Shown here: positions 8,145 to 16,237 of the stretch, in pieces
How the letters are laid out: each line of letters starts with the position of its first letter
Position numbering within the stretch: the stretch's first letter is position 1
Assembly (NCBI GenBank): GCA_964615375.1
Contig: CAZTOW010000038.1
Coordinates: 31,483-95,482, forward strand
DNA length: 64,000 bases
From: CAZKWG01 sp964615375
GTDB lineage: Bacteria > Myxococcota_A > UBA796 > CAZKWG01
Direction: 5' to 3'
Notes under the pieces: model-generated
The model's input: the letters and a program-made list of their open reading frames with translations, nothing else
Database searches by the model: none
What the model was told of the DNA's origin: nothing
Position numbers and translations under genes: made by a program

Positions 8145-8454
8145 GGATCACCCTCGCGCAGGACGCGCCTGTCCATGCTCATTGTCGGGGCTCGCGCGCA
8201 TGTGGACAAGCGAAAATTTCGACCAGATCGATCTGATCTCGTCGAAATCACCGCACGCCCGTTCGGTATCGGGCCTCGCGCGCGACGGCGGGCGCGCACA
8301 CGGCCCGACCAGCCCACATCCGCGCCTCCGATCGGGCCCCTCGCGCAGACTCGACCTGGACGTCGCGTGGCGCGAGCGTTCACACCCCGAGATCCGTTCA
8401 GTTGCGTGAGGGCCTCAAGCCCCGAAAGTCTGTTCAGGTATCCTGATCAGCCTC
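8145..8454. other. Intergenic region with a nested dyad (8216-8248)
   Basis: About 310 bp without a convincing gene, between the start of the C39-like gene and the 3' end of the unknown small gene. It holds a nested inverted repeat: ATTTCGAC at 8216-8223 is the exact reverse complement of GTCGAAAT at 8241-8248, and between them CAGATCGATCTG (8224-8235) is a 12 bp perfect palindrome. The position suits an operator or promoter element for the C39-like gene. The remainder is GC-rich, except for the last 50 bp. Confidence 0.5.
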
Positions 8455-8862
8455 TCAGCTCTTCGACGTCGCGCGCTTCGATCTCCGCTGCTCTGGACGC
8501 AGCAAGATCAGGTTCTCCTTCGCCTCCTTCACCACCTCGCGTGGAGGCGTTGGCCTGTTCAGGGTGAAGTCCAGCGCGGCCAGCGACTCTGCGCCGATCT
8601 CGAAGCGATCCTCGATCTGATCGAGGAGCTCGCTGGCGGCACCGAAGCGCACGAGAAGCGGCACGGGATCGGGGTTCTTCCCCGCCTGATACTCTTGGAG
8701 GAAGGTCCGGGCAGCCTGCGCGTAGGCGTCCAGGGCGCGCGTAAGCTGGGAGGACCACACATAAGAGAGCTCCGCGGCGAGGGCGAGCTCGTGCAGCGCC
8801 GAGGCCTGCTCGGGATCGACGGTGGCCCCAGATCCGACCCCAGATCCTGGTCTAGCGGGCAC
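8455..8862 (-). CDS. Hypothetical protein, helical
   Basis: 135 residues. I choose the GTG at 8862 because it is preceded by AAGGAGGCTCT, a near-perfect ribosome site; the longer reading has none. The sequence is a single helical domain (EQASALHELALAAELSYVWSSQLTRALDAYAQAARTFLQEYQAG ... LVRFGAASELLDQIEDRF) with a basic C-terminal tail (RPEQRRSKRATSKS). There is no signal peptide, membrane span or recognised family. It is divergent from the first TIGR02147 gene, and its position at the edge of that cassette suggests an association, but nothing in the sequence shows it. Confidence 0.55.
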   Translation of the reverse strand: MPARPGSGVGSGATVDPEQASALHELALAAELSYVWSSQLTRALDAYAQAARTFLQEYQAGKNPDPVPLLVRFGAASELLDQIEDRFEIGAESLAALDFTLNRPTPPREVVKEAKENLILLRPEQRRSKRATSKS

Positions 8863-9127
8863 AGAGCCTCCTTCGTCGCGACACCGCGACTTCAACCAGG
8901 GGTTGTTCCCTGGATCGGGGGGAGACACCAGGGCTGCGCCGCCGGACACCAGGAGGACACCCACCGGCGGCGCACCCGAGTGGAGTGAGAACACCCTACA
9001 TCAGGTGGAGCCCCAGGTGAGACCTCGTGCTCTCATTCCCCATTCAGTGTGAAAAAAGTGATGAGAACTCTTGCAGGCAAAATGCGTTCAGAGTAAGACT
9101 TGTACAGGACAGGCGAAGGAACGATGA

Positions 9128-10021
9128 ATGGCTGCAGTTCGTGAAGCAGCGCCACTCCCCACCGTGCACAGCTATCTGGACTATCGGAAATTCCTGGCGG
9201 AGTGGCTCGAAGCAAAACAGGCCGTGACGCCTGGATATACGCTCTCTCGGTTCTCCCGGAAGGCTGGATGTTCGTACAGCCATGTGAGAAATGTCTTTGC
9301 AGGTGAGCGTAAACTCCTTCCACCTCAGCTTGATGGATTCATCCACGCGCTGAAGCTCAACCCGGAAGACGCGGAGTTCTTCACCATTCTCGTCCGCTAC
9401 CAGCAGAGCCCCTCCCTCCTGGAACGAGCGCAGCTCCTGCAGATCATCTCAGGTACGCGCAAGGTCCGAGAGGCACGCCCGCTGGAAGGGGAGATCTTTC
9501 GCTATCTCTCCCGTCTCTCCTACGCTGCGCTCTATGAGCTCTCTTTCTCACCGGAGTTTCAAGAGGATCCTCAGTGGATATCGGGCGTGTTGGGGATCTC
9601 CTCGACGGAGGCCCAGGAGGCTCTCCGTGATCTCATCGCCGTCGGCCTGCTCGTGCGGGCGGAGGATGGGGTCGTGCGCCCCCGCATCGCGGTCCTCAAG
9701 ACCCCTCCGGGGCTGAAAGACGCCGCTCTTTTCACCATTCACGACAAGGGGCTCGAGGCGGCCGAAGAGGCGCTCGGAGGCCCCACGGAAGATCGCCACT
9801 TCTACGCGGCGGTCTCCCCGGTACCCTCTACGCTGGTCGGCGCGCTCCGCCAGGCGGTGGCTGGATTCCATGATCGCACGAACGCGCTGCTGGCCGAGTT
9901 CCAGGCCGAGCGCTTCGCCGATGGCAACGATGACGAGAATGTCCGCTCCGTATATCAGGTTCAGGTTCAGCTCGTGCCCGTGTCTACGATAGTTCCAGCG
10001 TCCGACGACGGGACAGACTGA
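9128..10021 (+). CDS. TIGR02147 family protein (putative regulator), copy 1
   Basis: 297 residues. The first 110 residues match the TIGR02147 pattern: YLDYRKFLAEWLEAKQ, then a lambda-repressor-like segment YTLSRFSRKAGCSYSHVRNVFAGERKLLPPQLDGFIHALKLNPEDAEFFTILVRYQQSP. The C-terminal half contains a winged-helix-like stretch (ISGVLGISSTEAQEALRDLIAVGLLVRAEDGVVRP) and ends VRSVYQVQVQLVPVS, as in other members. The family is common in Fibrobacter, Bdellovibrio-like and myxobacterial genomes and is thought to be regulatory, but no function is established. The region 9030-10070 is visibly less GC-rich than its neighbours. It precedes a secreted repeat protein and then a second copy of the family. Confidence 0.85.
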   Translation: MAAVREAAPLPTVHSYLDYRKFLAEWLEAKQAVTPGYTLSRFSRKAGCSYSHVRNVFAGERKLLPPQLDGFIHALKLNPEDAEFFTILVRYQQSPSLLERAQLLQIISGTRKVREARPLEGEIFRYLSRLSYAALYELSFSPEFQEDPQWISGVLGISSTEAQEALRDLIAVGLLVRAEDGVVRPRIAVLKTPPGLKDAALFTIHDKGLEAAEEALGGPTEDRHFYAAVSPVPSTLVGALRQAVAGFHDRTNALLAEFQAERFADGNDDENVRSVYQVQVQLVPVSTIVPASDDGTD

Positions 10022-10106
10022 ACATATACACAGCCTCTCGACGCTCCAGACAACCCCCTACACTTGTTCAGTCCTCTCTCCCCAGAGCAGGTCGGCGACC
10101 TGCCAT

Positions 10107-10118
10107 CCTCCTCGGAGG
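10107..10118 (+). promoter_or_regulatory. Shine-Dalgarno inside a small hairpin
   Basis: The strong ribosome site GGAGG (10114-10118) ahead of the twin-peptide gene is directly preceded by its complement CCTCC (10107-10111) with a 2-nt spacer; GACCT at 10097-10101 can also pair with AGGTC at 10116-10120. The messenger could hide its own ribosome site. The stem is short, so this is suggestive only. Confidence 0.35.
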
Positions 10119-10124
10119 TCAGCC

Positions 10125-10886
10125 ATGTTCGGAAAGTGCCTGATTACGCTGTCCATTCTCACGGGTCTGGCCTCCTCGACGAGCCAGGCTGCGCCGCTCG
10201 CGAGGCAGGGGCAGCTCGCCGAGGTGACCCGCCCCGTGCAGGGCGTGGTCCTCGCCACGGGTCAGGACGATGCCCACGCGCGCGGCCGCTTCGAGGGGCT
10301 CATCATCTGGGGCGACCCCTGGGAGAAGTTCTCGAGCATCCGCATGCCGAGCGGCAGCTTCTACCGCCCCAACAAGGGCAAGGGCACGCTGCCCAAGACC
10401 GGCCTCATCATCTGGGGTGACCCCTGGGAGAAGGTGAAGATCGGGACCGGCTTCCAGACCAAGCTCCCCTCGGGCCGCCGGCCGAGCTCGGGCCGCGTGA
10501 GCGCCGTGACCTGGACCGCGCTGGACGGCGCCGAGCTCACCTTGGAGATGAGCAGCGGCATCGACCTCGCGGACATTGACGCGCTGGTGGCGCCGGCGGG
10601 CGAGTGGGTGGATCTCACCCTCGAGCTCGATGGACCGCTCTACCTCGACGGTGAGGTGGGTGATCTGCCCTACGGCCTCACGCTGGACGTGCAGAGCTGG
10701 ACCATGCCCTTCGAGGAGCCCCTGTCCTCGGACGGCAGCGTGGAGGTCGTCATCGACGCCGAGCTGCCCTCGCTGCTCGTGGACGAGGTCCAGGCCCAGG
10801 AGGGGCTGGTGGTCGAGCCGGGTGACGCCCTGCACGATTCGCTCGCGCATGCGCTCCTGGACAGCGCTTTCGCGCGCGCCCGCTGA
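10125..10886 (+). CDS. Secreted protein with two identical GLIIWGDPWEK peptides
   Basis: 253 residues. The N-terminus is a Sec signal (MFGKCLITLSILTGLASSTSQAAP, cleavage likely after SQA). Residues 58-68 and 93-103 are the same 11-mer GLIIWGDPWEK, separated by 24 residues rich in Gly, Ser, Lys and Pro. The rest (about 115-253) is a beta-rich, acidic domain (LTLEMSSGIDLADIDALV, VDLTLELDGPLYLDGEV, SVEVVIDAELPSLLVDEV). I recognise no family. It lies between two TIGR02147 genes on the same strand, 103 bp after the first and 212 bp before the second, which suggests that it is regulated by or works with them. Roles such as precursor of a secreted peptide, adhesin or bait are open. Confidence 0.7.
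   Translation: MFGKCLITLSILTGLASSTSQAAPLARQGQLAEVTRPVQGVVLATGQDDAHARGRFEGLIIWGDPWEKFSSIRMPSGSFYRPNKGKGTLPKTGLIIWGDPWEKVKIGTGFQTKLPSGRRPSSGRVSAVTWTALDGAELTLEMSSGIDLADIDALVAPAGEWVDLTLELDGPLYLDGEVGDLPYGLTLDVQSWTMPFEEPLSSDGSVEVVIDAELPSLLVDEVQAQEGLVVEPGDALHDSLAHALLDSAFARAR
10296..10328 (+). repeat. Twin peptide repeat, copy 1
   Basis: 33 bp encoding GLIIWGDPWEK (residues 58-68 of the secreted protein). It matches the second copy at about 31 of 33 bases, the differences being silent, which points to a recent duplication or strong selection on the peptide. Confidence 0.9.
10401..10433 (+). repeat. Twin peptide repeat, copy 2
   Basis: 33 bp encoding the second identical GLIIWGDPWEK (residues 93-103). 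It is preceded by Lys-Thr and followed by Val-Lys. The two copies are 105 bp apart, measured start to start. Confidence 0.9.
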
Positions 10887-11098
10887 AAAGCCTGGAGGGG
10901 GGCCGGATGTCCAGTCCCCCTCCTCCTCCGGGTCATTTTTTACCGATGACCAGGATCCGGTTCAACCCTGGGGTTTCGAGGATGTGCTTTTCAGGCTGGA
11001 CAGGATTTCGAAGTTGAGGTCTAACTACGAGTACGACCCAGCAGATAAGCTCAACCACGTCTGGACAAACCCTGGAAATGCCTTCAGGTGAGGCCAAG

Positions 11099-12016
11099 AT
11101 GGAATTCCCGGACGTCTTTGGCTACGGCGACTACCGCGCATTCCTGCAGGACTGGTTCAAGGTCCACAAACGGCAGACCGGCCGGAAGGGGACCTCCGAC
11201 TTCGCCAGGACGGCCGGCTGCTCGCCAGGACATGTGAGAAATGTCGTCGTCGGCCGTCGGGATCTGCAGGCCGCGTTCATCGAGGGCTTCGTCCGCGCGC
11301 TCGGATTGAGCGCGGAGGACGCCACCTGCTTCGGGCTGCTCGTGCGCTGCGCTCACCCCATGTCCAGCGCCGACCGGATGCAGGCCGCCCGAGATCTGCG
11401 CGCGCTCCAGCAGCGCCACGCGCCCGCCCAGCCCCAGCCCAAGCGCGGTCGCCCCAAGAAGGTGGTGGCCCAGCCGGCCCAGCCGGAGAGCGTGAGCGAG
11501 CACTACACCGAGTGGTACCACCCGGTGATCCGCGCGCTGGCCTGCTGCGCGGGCTTCCAGGACAACCCGACCTGGATCGCCGCCAGCCTGCGCCCCGCCA
11601 TCTCTCCGCTGCAGGTGGCCTCCTTCCTCCGTCAGGACGAGGGGAAGCCGGCGGTGAAGCCCAGGCTGCCGATCACGGCGCCCTTCGGCGACCCGCGTGC
11701 CGTGGCCTACCACCGCCAGGCGCTCCGCACGGCGCGCTGGGCCCTCCACAACGGAGAGCACGAGCGCGGGAAGTTCGCGGCGGCGACGACCTCGCTCCGC
11801 CCGGAGCAGCTCAAGCGGCTCCAGCAGGAGATCGCGCGCTTCGAGGCGGACATCGAAGAGATCTTCCGCAAGGCGGCGCAGCCGGGCTATCGCGAGATGG
11901 TCCGCAGCGACGATCCCAACCCGGAGCGGCCGGACTCGGTGGAGCTGGTTCACGCCGGCCCGAACGTGGTCTACCAGCTCACGGTGCAGGTCTTCCCGCT
12001 CTCCAAGCGGGTCTGA
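11099..12016 (+). CDS. TIGR02147 family protein (putative regulator), copy 2, with AT-hook-like motif
   Basis: 305 residues starting MEFPDVFGYGDYRAF; this ATG has AGGTGAGG upstream and is preferred over the ATG at 11078. The N-terminal TIGR02147 module is intact (YGDYRAFLQDWFKVHKRQTGRKGTSDFARTAGCSPGHVRNVVVGRRDLQ, then ALGLSAEDATCFGLLVRC). Residues 115-121, KRGRPKK, form an AT-hook-like basic motif in a Pro/Gln linker, absent from copy 1. The C-terminal domain ends NVVYQLTVQVFPLSKR, parallel to VYQVQVQLVPVS in copy 1. The two copies are clearly paralogous but diverged. Copy 2 is more GC-rich than copy 1. Confidence 0.83.
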   Translation: MEFPDVFGYGDYRAFLQDWFKVHKRQTGRKGTSDFARTAGCSPGHVRNVVVGRRDLQAAFIEGFVRALGLSAEDATCFGLLVRCAHPMSSADRMQAARDLRALQQRHAPAQPQPKRGRPKKVVAQPAQPESVSEHYTEWYHPVIRALACCAGFQDNPTWIAASLRPAISPLQVASFLRQDEGKPAVKPRLPITAPFGDPRAVAYHRQALRTARWALHNGEHERGKFAAATTSLRPEQLKRLQQEIARFEADIEEIFRKAAQPGYREMVRSDDPNPERPDSVELVHAGPNVVYQLTVQVFPLSKRV

Positions 12017-12022
12017 ACGCAG

Positions 12023-12057
12023 AGGACCCGCGGGGCCGGGCTGGCCGCGCGGGTCCT
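12023..12057. terminator. Bidirectional hairpin between convergent genes
   Basis: Perfect 10 bp inverted repeat AGGACCCGCG (12023-12032) / CGCGGGTCCT (12048-12057) with a 15-nt loop, lying between the end of TIGR02147 copy 2 and the end of the porin-like gene. There is no strong T-run, but the position and stem strength suit termination from both sides. Confidence 0.6.
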
Positions 12058-12080
12058 TCACGCTTCGGGCGCGCTTCCGA

Positions 12081-13058
12081 TCAGAAGCCAGCCTGCCAGC
12101 GCAGCGCGACCCCGTGGGCGGCGGCGTCGGGCGCGAGCTCGGTCCAGGAGCGCTCATAGGTCAGCGAGGCGGCGACCTTCTTGGCGAAGTGGTGTGAGGC
12201 TCCCACGAAGAGCTGCGTGGTGGCGTCGTCTTCCGCGTCCGTGTTCGGGTCGAAGGTGTCGTAGCGGACGATCCCGGTGACCACGCCCGGCACGCGCGGC
12301 ATCAGCACCGCGCTGTAGCCGAAGCCCGTGGTGTCCGCGGCGTTCTTCATGAGCGCCTGCCCGCTCAACAGCAGCGAGGGCATCTCGAAGCCCACCGCCC
12401 CGCTGGCGATCAGCTCCTGGTTGTCGTCCGGGTTGAAGGCATAGGCGGCGTAGCCCGTGATCGGGAGCTTCATCTTGTCGCCGCCGGCGAGCGGATCGAC
12501 CGTGACGCGCGCCTGCACCTGCTTGCCCGCGTCCACCTCGATCTTGCTGTAGCCCTCGCCGTTGACCAGCACCGCCGCCCAGTCCACCAGGCCCTTCTTG
12601 TGCTTGCCGTAGGCGCCCACGCCCAGGTCCGCGGTGGGGAGCTTGATGGCCCAGGCCGCGTAGTTGTCGGAGATGAAGCGGTGCCCCCAGAACTCGTCCA
12701 TGTAGGGGCCCAGGGGGGCGTCGATGATGCCCACGCGCGCCTTCACGCCGGGGGCGGGGTCCTTCCACTCCAGGTAGGCGTGCTTCAAGAAGAGCCGGTA
12801 CTTCGTGTCCAGGGTCGGATCCTTGAAGCGATCCGCGTCCATGGTCACGCGCGTGCCCAGGTGCTCATTGATGGTGGCGTCCCCGCGAAAGTAGACGCGG
12901 TCCATCCCGAACTCGTTATAGTTGTCGGCGCCCTCCGTGAGGCTGAACGTGTAGTGCCCGTAGAGCACGCCGCTGATGACCACGGGAGGAGCCTCTTTCC
13001 CGGCCTCCTCCGCCAACGCCGGGTTCTGGAGCAAGAGCGCGCTGAGTACCTGGAACAT
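12081..13058 (-). CDS. Porin-like outer-membrane beta-barrel protein
   Basis: 325 residues. The start at 13058 has GGAGAAGCC upstream. A short hydrophobic N-terminus (MFQVLSALLLQNPALAEEA) may be the export signal, although it lacks the usual positive residues. The body alternates in beta-strands rich in Tyr, Gly and Asp (VVISGVLYGHYTFSLTEGADNYNEFGMDRVYFRGDATINEHLGTRVTMDADRF, AYLEWKDPAPGVKARVGIIDAPLGPYMDEFWGHRF), and ends ...TELAPDAAAHGVALRWQAGF with a terminal Phe typical of outer-membrane barrels. This resembles phosphate-selective or general porins. The transported solute is unknown. It is divergent from the Hsp70 gene. Confidence 0.75.
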   Translation of the reverse strand: MFQVLSALLLQNPALAEEAGKEAPPVVISGVLYGHYTFSLTEGADNYNEFGMDRVYFRGDATINEHLGTRVTMDADRFKDPTLDTKYRLFLKHAYLEWKDPAPGVKARVGIIDAPLGPYMDEFWGHRFISDNYAAWAIKLPTADLGVGAYGKHKKGLVDWAAVLVNGEGYSKIEVDAGKQVQARVTVDPLAGGDKMKLPITGYAAYAFNPDDNQELIASGAVGFEMPSLLLSGQALMKNAADTTGFGYSAVLMPRVPGVVTGIVRYDTFDPNTDAEDDATTQLFVGASHHFAKKVAASLTYERSWTELAPDAAAHGVALRWQAGF

Positions 13059-13169
13059 GGCTTCTCCGGTGCGGCCGGGGCCTGATGCCCACCCACACGC
13101 CGCGCATATATCGAGCGGCGCGTGACAGAGAGATGGCGGAGCGGAAACATCGACACGTCGGGGTGAAGC

Positions 13170-14432
13170 TTGGCCCGCGCCTGTGGAATCGACTTCGGGA
13201 CCTCGAACACCGCCGTCTCCCTCTGGGAGGATGGTCAGGTCCGCCCGGTCACGGTGGACCTCGGCGCCAGCATCCCCTGGACCATCCCCACCCTCCTGTT
13301 CTTCCCGCCCAGCGGGGCGCCCAGCTACGGCGCCGCCGCCATCCAGGACTACGTGGGGCACGACATGGCCGGTCGCCTGATCCAGGCGATCAAGCGCTAT
13401 CTCCCCTCGGAGACCTTCGCGGGCACGACGGTCGGGGGGCGCACGCGCTCGCTGGAGGAGCTGGTCTCCGGCTTCCTGCTGCGCTGCAAGGAGGCGGTGG
13501 AGCGCGAGGCGGGCGAGCCCGTGACGCGCGTGCTGCTGGGCCGCCCGGCGGTCTTCCACACCGACCCGAAGCGGGACGCGCTCGCCCAGCGAAGGCTGGA
13601 GGACGGCGCCCGGATGGCCGGCTTTCAGGAGATCGCGTTCCAGCTCGAGCCCATCGCCGCCGCGCGCGCCTTCGAGCGCGGGCTCGCCGAGGACACCCTG
13701 TGCTTCATCGGGGACCTCGGCGGCGGCACCAGCGACTTCACGCTGATCCGGCTGGGCCCGGGGCGGGTGGGCCAGCGCGACCGGAGCGCCGACGTGCTGG
13801 GGAGCGCGGGCGTGGACGTGGGCGGCAACGACATCGACGCGCGCCTCATCCACGCCAAGGTGCTGCCTCACTTCGGCTTCGGCTGCCGCTGGAAGCCGCT
13901 CACCCAGTGGGTGCCGCTCCCCACCAGCCTGCACCACGCCGCCACGCGCTGGCACCGGCTCTGCGTGGAGGCCGCCGAGCCCCGGAACCTGCGCTGGCTC
14001 GCCGAGGCCATCCCGCGCTCCGACGACCCGGAGGGTCTCAAGCGCTTCCGCATCTTCCTGGCCCGTAACGCCGGCTACGCGCTCTTCCGCTCGGTGGAGG
14101 CGACCAAGGTGGCGCTCTCCGGCGAGGACCGCACCACCCTGGTCTTCCGCGAGGTGGACCTGGAGCTGGAGGAGGAGGTCACGCGCGCCGAGCTCGAGCG
14201 GGCCATCGCGCCCGAGCTCGCCCGCCTGGAGCGCTGCATGGACGGGCTCCTGGAGCGGGTGGGGCTGGGGCCCGAGTCCATCGGGACGGTCTTCCTCACG
14301 GGCGGCACCTCGCTCATCCCCGCGGTGCGCGCGCTCTTCGAGGCCCGCTTCCCCGGCCGCATCCTGGAGCCGGAGGCCTTCACCGCGGTCGGGCTCGGCC
14401 TCGGCGTGGAGGCGGGCGAGCGCTTCTGCTGA
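13170..14432 (+). CDS. Short Hsp70-family protein (YegD-like)
   Basis: 420 residues from a TTG start (GGGGTGAAGC upstream); no ATG in frame precedes the conserved first strand, and translation must begin here to give ARACGIDFGTSNTAVSLWEDG. The Hsp70 ATPase signatures are present: FGTSNTAV (phosphate 1), LGRPAVFH, FIGDLGGGTSDFTLIRLG (phosphate 2) and VFLTGGTSLIPAVRALFE (adenosine). There is no C-terminal peptide-binding domain, so it resembles E. coli YegD rather than DnaK. An insertion (residues about 240-290) is rich in Trp, Arg and Pro. The client is unknown. Confidence 0.87.
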   Translation: MARACGIDFGTSNTAVSLWEDGQVRPVTVDLGASIPWTIPTLLFFPPSGAPSYGAAAIQDYVGHDMAGRLIQAIKRYLPSETFAGTTVGGRTRSLEELVSGFLLRCKEAVEREAGEPVTRVLLGRPAVFHTDPKRDALAQRRLEDGARMAGFQEIAFQLEPIAAARAFERGLAEDTLCFIGDLGGGTSDFTLIRLGPGRVGQRDRSADVLGSAGVDVGGNDIDARLIHAKVLPHFGFGCRWKPLTQWVPLPTSLHHAATRWHRLCVEAAEPRNLRWLAEAIPRSDDPEGLKRFRIFLARNAGYALFRSVEATKVALSGEDRTTLVFREVDLELEEEVTRAELERAIAPELARLERCMDGLLERVGLGPESIGTVFLTGGTSLIPAVRALFEARFPGRILEPEAFTAVGLGLGVEAGERFC

Positions 14433-16067
14433 TCAGAGCCCGCGCGGGCGGAAGCTCGGGAAGCGGCGGGTGGCCCTCGGCGTGCTGCGGGCGAACTCGC
14501 CGTTCAGGAGCGCGACGACGTCTCGCGCCGCCTGGAGCCCGGTCTCCACGGCCCCGTTCAGGTAGCCCTGGCACTCCCAGGAGCAGTGCTCTCCCGCGAA
14601 GAACACGTTGCCGACCGGCTCGGCCTCCGCGCCGCCGATGCTGGTGTACTGCCCCACCTTGTAGCAGGCGTAGCTCCCCATCGCCGTGGGGATGGTCGGC
14701 CAGGTCACGATGGTCGCGTCCGAGCCCGCCTTCTCAGTGGCCCCCGGGTAGATCTGCTCGAGATCGGCGAGGCAGGCCGCCGCGGTCTCGGTCACGCTGG
14801 CCGAGCAGAGCTCTACGCCGCGCGCCCCGCCGATGTGCAGCGCGATGACGCCCTGCGAGCCCGCCTGCAGCTGCGTGTTGTCCCAGCCGCTCTGGATGGA
14901 GAGGTTCGTGAACAGCTCGCCGCTCTCACCCTGATCGCGCCAGAAGCGCGTGAGGAAGGGCTGGAGCACCTTGGTGTTCGTGCCGTAGCCCAGCTCGTTG
15001 ATGCAGCTCCGCTTCACGTCGCTCAGGTCGATCTGCAGGTCCAGGCGACGGAGCACCGTGAACGGCAGGGTCAGGACGACGACGTCGGCCTCCACCTCCG
15101 TGCCGTCGCTCATGACCAGGGTGTAGGACCCGTCGTGCTCCTCGATGAGCGCCTCCAGCGAGGCGCCGAGGTGGAGCCGATCGTCGTACATCGCGGCCAG
15201 CGTCTCGGGGATCTGGCCCACGCCGCCGTCCACCAGGTAGCGCTCGTCCGAGCCGCCGTAGAGCTCCAGCGCGCTCGGGTCCGTGCTCATCATGAGGATC
15301 AGGTTCAGGGCCGACTGCTCGCTCAGGTCCAGGCCGTACTCGCTCAGGTAGGCGGCCTCGACCATCCGGCGGGTGACCTCGTCCACCTCGCAGCCCGCGA
15401 GGAACTCCGCCAGGGACTGGTTGTCGTAGACCACCGCCCCGGCCTGCTCCTGGTAGGAGATGAGCTCCCCGTCGTTCTCGATGACCTCGTAGCAGGCGTC
15501 CACCGCGTCGGCGACGGGCAGGAGCAGGCTGGCGAGCTGGCTCTCCGTGTAGCGGGCGCCGTCGAAGTACCAGACGCGCTCCAGGGTCGCGTCGTCCTCA
15601 CGGTCGAGCACCGAGAGCTCGAGCTCGTCCACCAGCTCGAGGATGTCCTCGTGCCAGGAGTCGATGAACTGCCCGCCGAGCTCGCTCACGATCTCGCGCC
15701 CGCCGCTGAACAGGCCCTTCGTGGAGAGGGCGCGCCCGCCAACATAGCTCAGCGCCTCGTAGACCTCGGCGTAGATGCCGGACTTCGCCAGCTTGTGGAC
15801 GCAGCTCAGGCCCGCGAGCCCGGCGCCCACCACCACGACCCTGGCCTTCCCGGGGTTCTTGCGGAAGGGGTTGCGTCGGCACCCGACCAGCGCGCCAGCC
15901 AGCCCCGCCGCACCCAGCCCGCGGACCAGCTCGCGGCGCGAAGGCCCTCGAATCGAGGGGCCCGGCCGCGACGCCAGGATCTCGTCGACAGGCACGCCGC
16001 TACGTCGCGCGGCGCGGGCCGCGGCGATCCATTGGCGCAGGCGTCTCGTGAGCTGCCGAGAGGACAT
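14433..16067 (-). CDS. FAD-dependent amine oxidase, Tat-exported lipoprotein
   Basis: 544 residues. A Tat motif (S43-R44-R45-E-L) precedes a hydrophobic stretch ending in a lipobox LVGC with Cys63, so the enzyme is probably exported folded and lipid-anchored. The dinucleotide-binding GAGLAG is at residues 81-86, followed by the EALSYVGGRALS segment common to amine oxidases. The C-terminal FAD motif is GNVFFAGEHCSWECQGYLNGAVETGLQAA. It probably oxidises an amine, L-amino acid or polyamine. It follows the gamma-glutamyltransferase gene after a 170 bp gap on the same strand, and its stop directly abuts that of the convergent Hsp70 gene. Confidence 0.88.
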   Translation of the reverse strand: MSSRQLTRRLRQWIAAARAARRSGVPVDEILASRPGPSIRGPSRRELVRGLGAAGLAGALVGCRRNPFRKNPGKARVVVVGAGLAGLSCVHKLAKSGIYAEVYEALSYVGGRALSTKGLFSGGREIVSELGGQFIDSWHEDILELVDELELSVLDREDDATLERVWYFDGARYTESQLASLLLPVADAVDACYEVIENDGELISYQEQAGAVVYDNQSLAEFLAGCEVDEVTRRMVEAAYLSEYGLDLSEQSALNLILMMSTDPSALELYGGSDERYLVDGGVGQIPETLAAMYDDRLHLGASLEALIEEHDGSYTLVMSDGTEVEADVVVLTLPFTVLRRLDLQIDLSDVKRSCINELGYGTNTKVLQPFLTRFWRDQGESGELFTNLSIQSGWDNTQLQAGSQGVIALHIGGARGVELCSASVTETAAACLADLEQIYPGATEKAGSDATIVTWPTIPTAMGSYACYKVGQYTSIGGAEAEPVGNVFFAGEHCSWECQGYLNGAVETGLQAARDVVALLNGEFARSTPRATRRFPSFRPRGL

Positions 16068-16237
16068 GGCGGGCTGTCAGTTTAGCAGAGGGTGTTCCAC
16101 CGCGCCAGCCGCGGTTCCACGAACTTGGAGCGGCGTTTCACAGGACGCGACCCTCTCCTGTACGGCCGTGCAGGCCCGCCCCTGTGACGCGCCGGGTGCC
16201 ATGGCTGCCTGACCCTTGGCTTTCCAGACCTCAGGGC

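Noticed and set aside
5943..8567. Plus-strand open frame of more than 870 codons across the 620-residue papain-like gene.
   Set aside because: High GC leaves antisense frames open. The minus-strand gene has a ribosome site and a plausible catalytic triad; the plus frame has neither family nor composition of a real protein.
10894..10941. GGAGGGGG/CCCCCTCC hairpin followed by a T-run as intrinsic terminator of the twin-peptide gene.
   Set aside because: The T-run starts 12 bases after the stem, too far for a standard terminator; I do not list it as a feature.
13059..13955. Upstream extension of the porin-like gene to about 624 codons.
   Set aside because: The extension runs antisense through the Hsp70 gene. 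The ATG at 13058 has a good ribosome site and is followed by a hydrophobic N-terminus.
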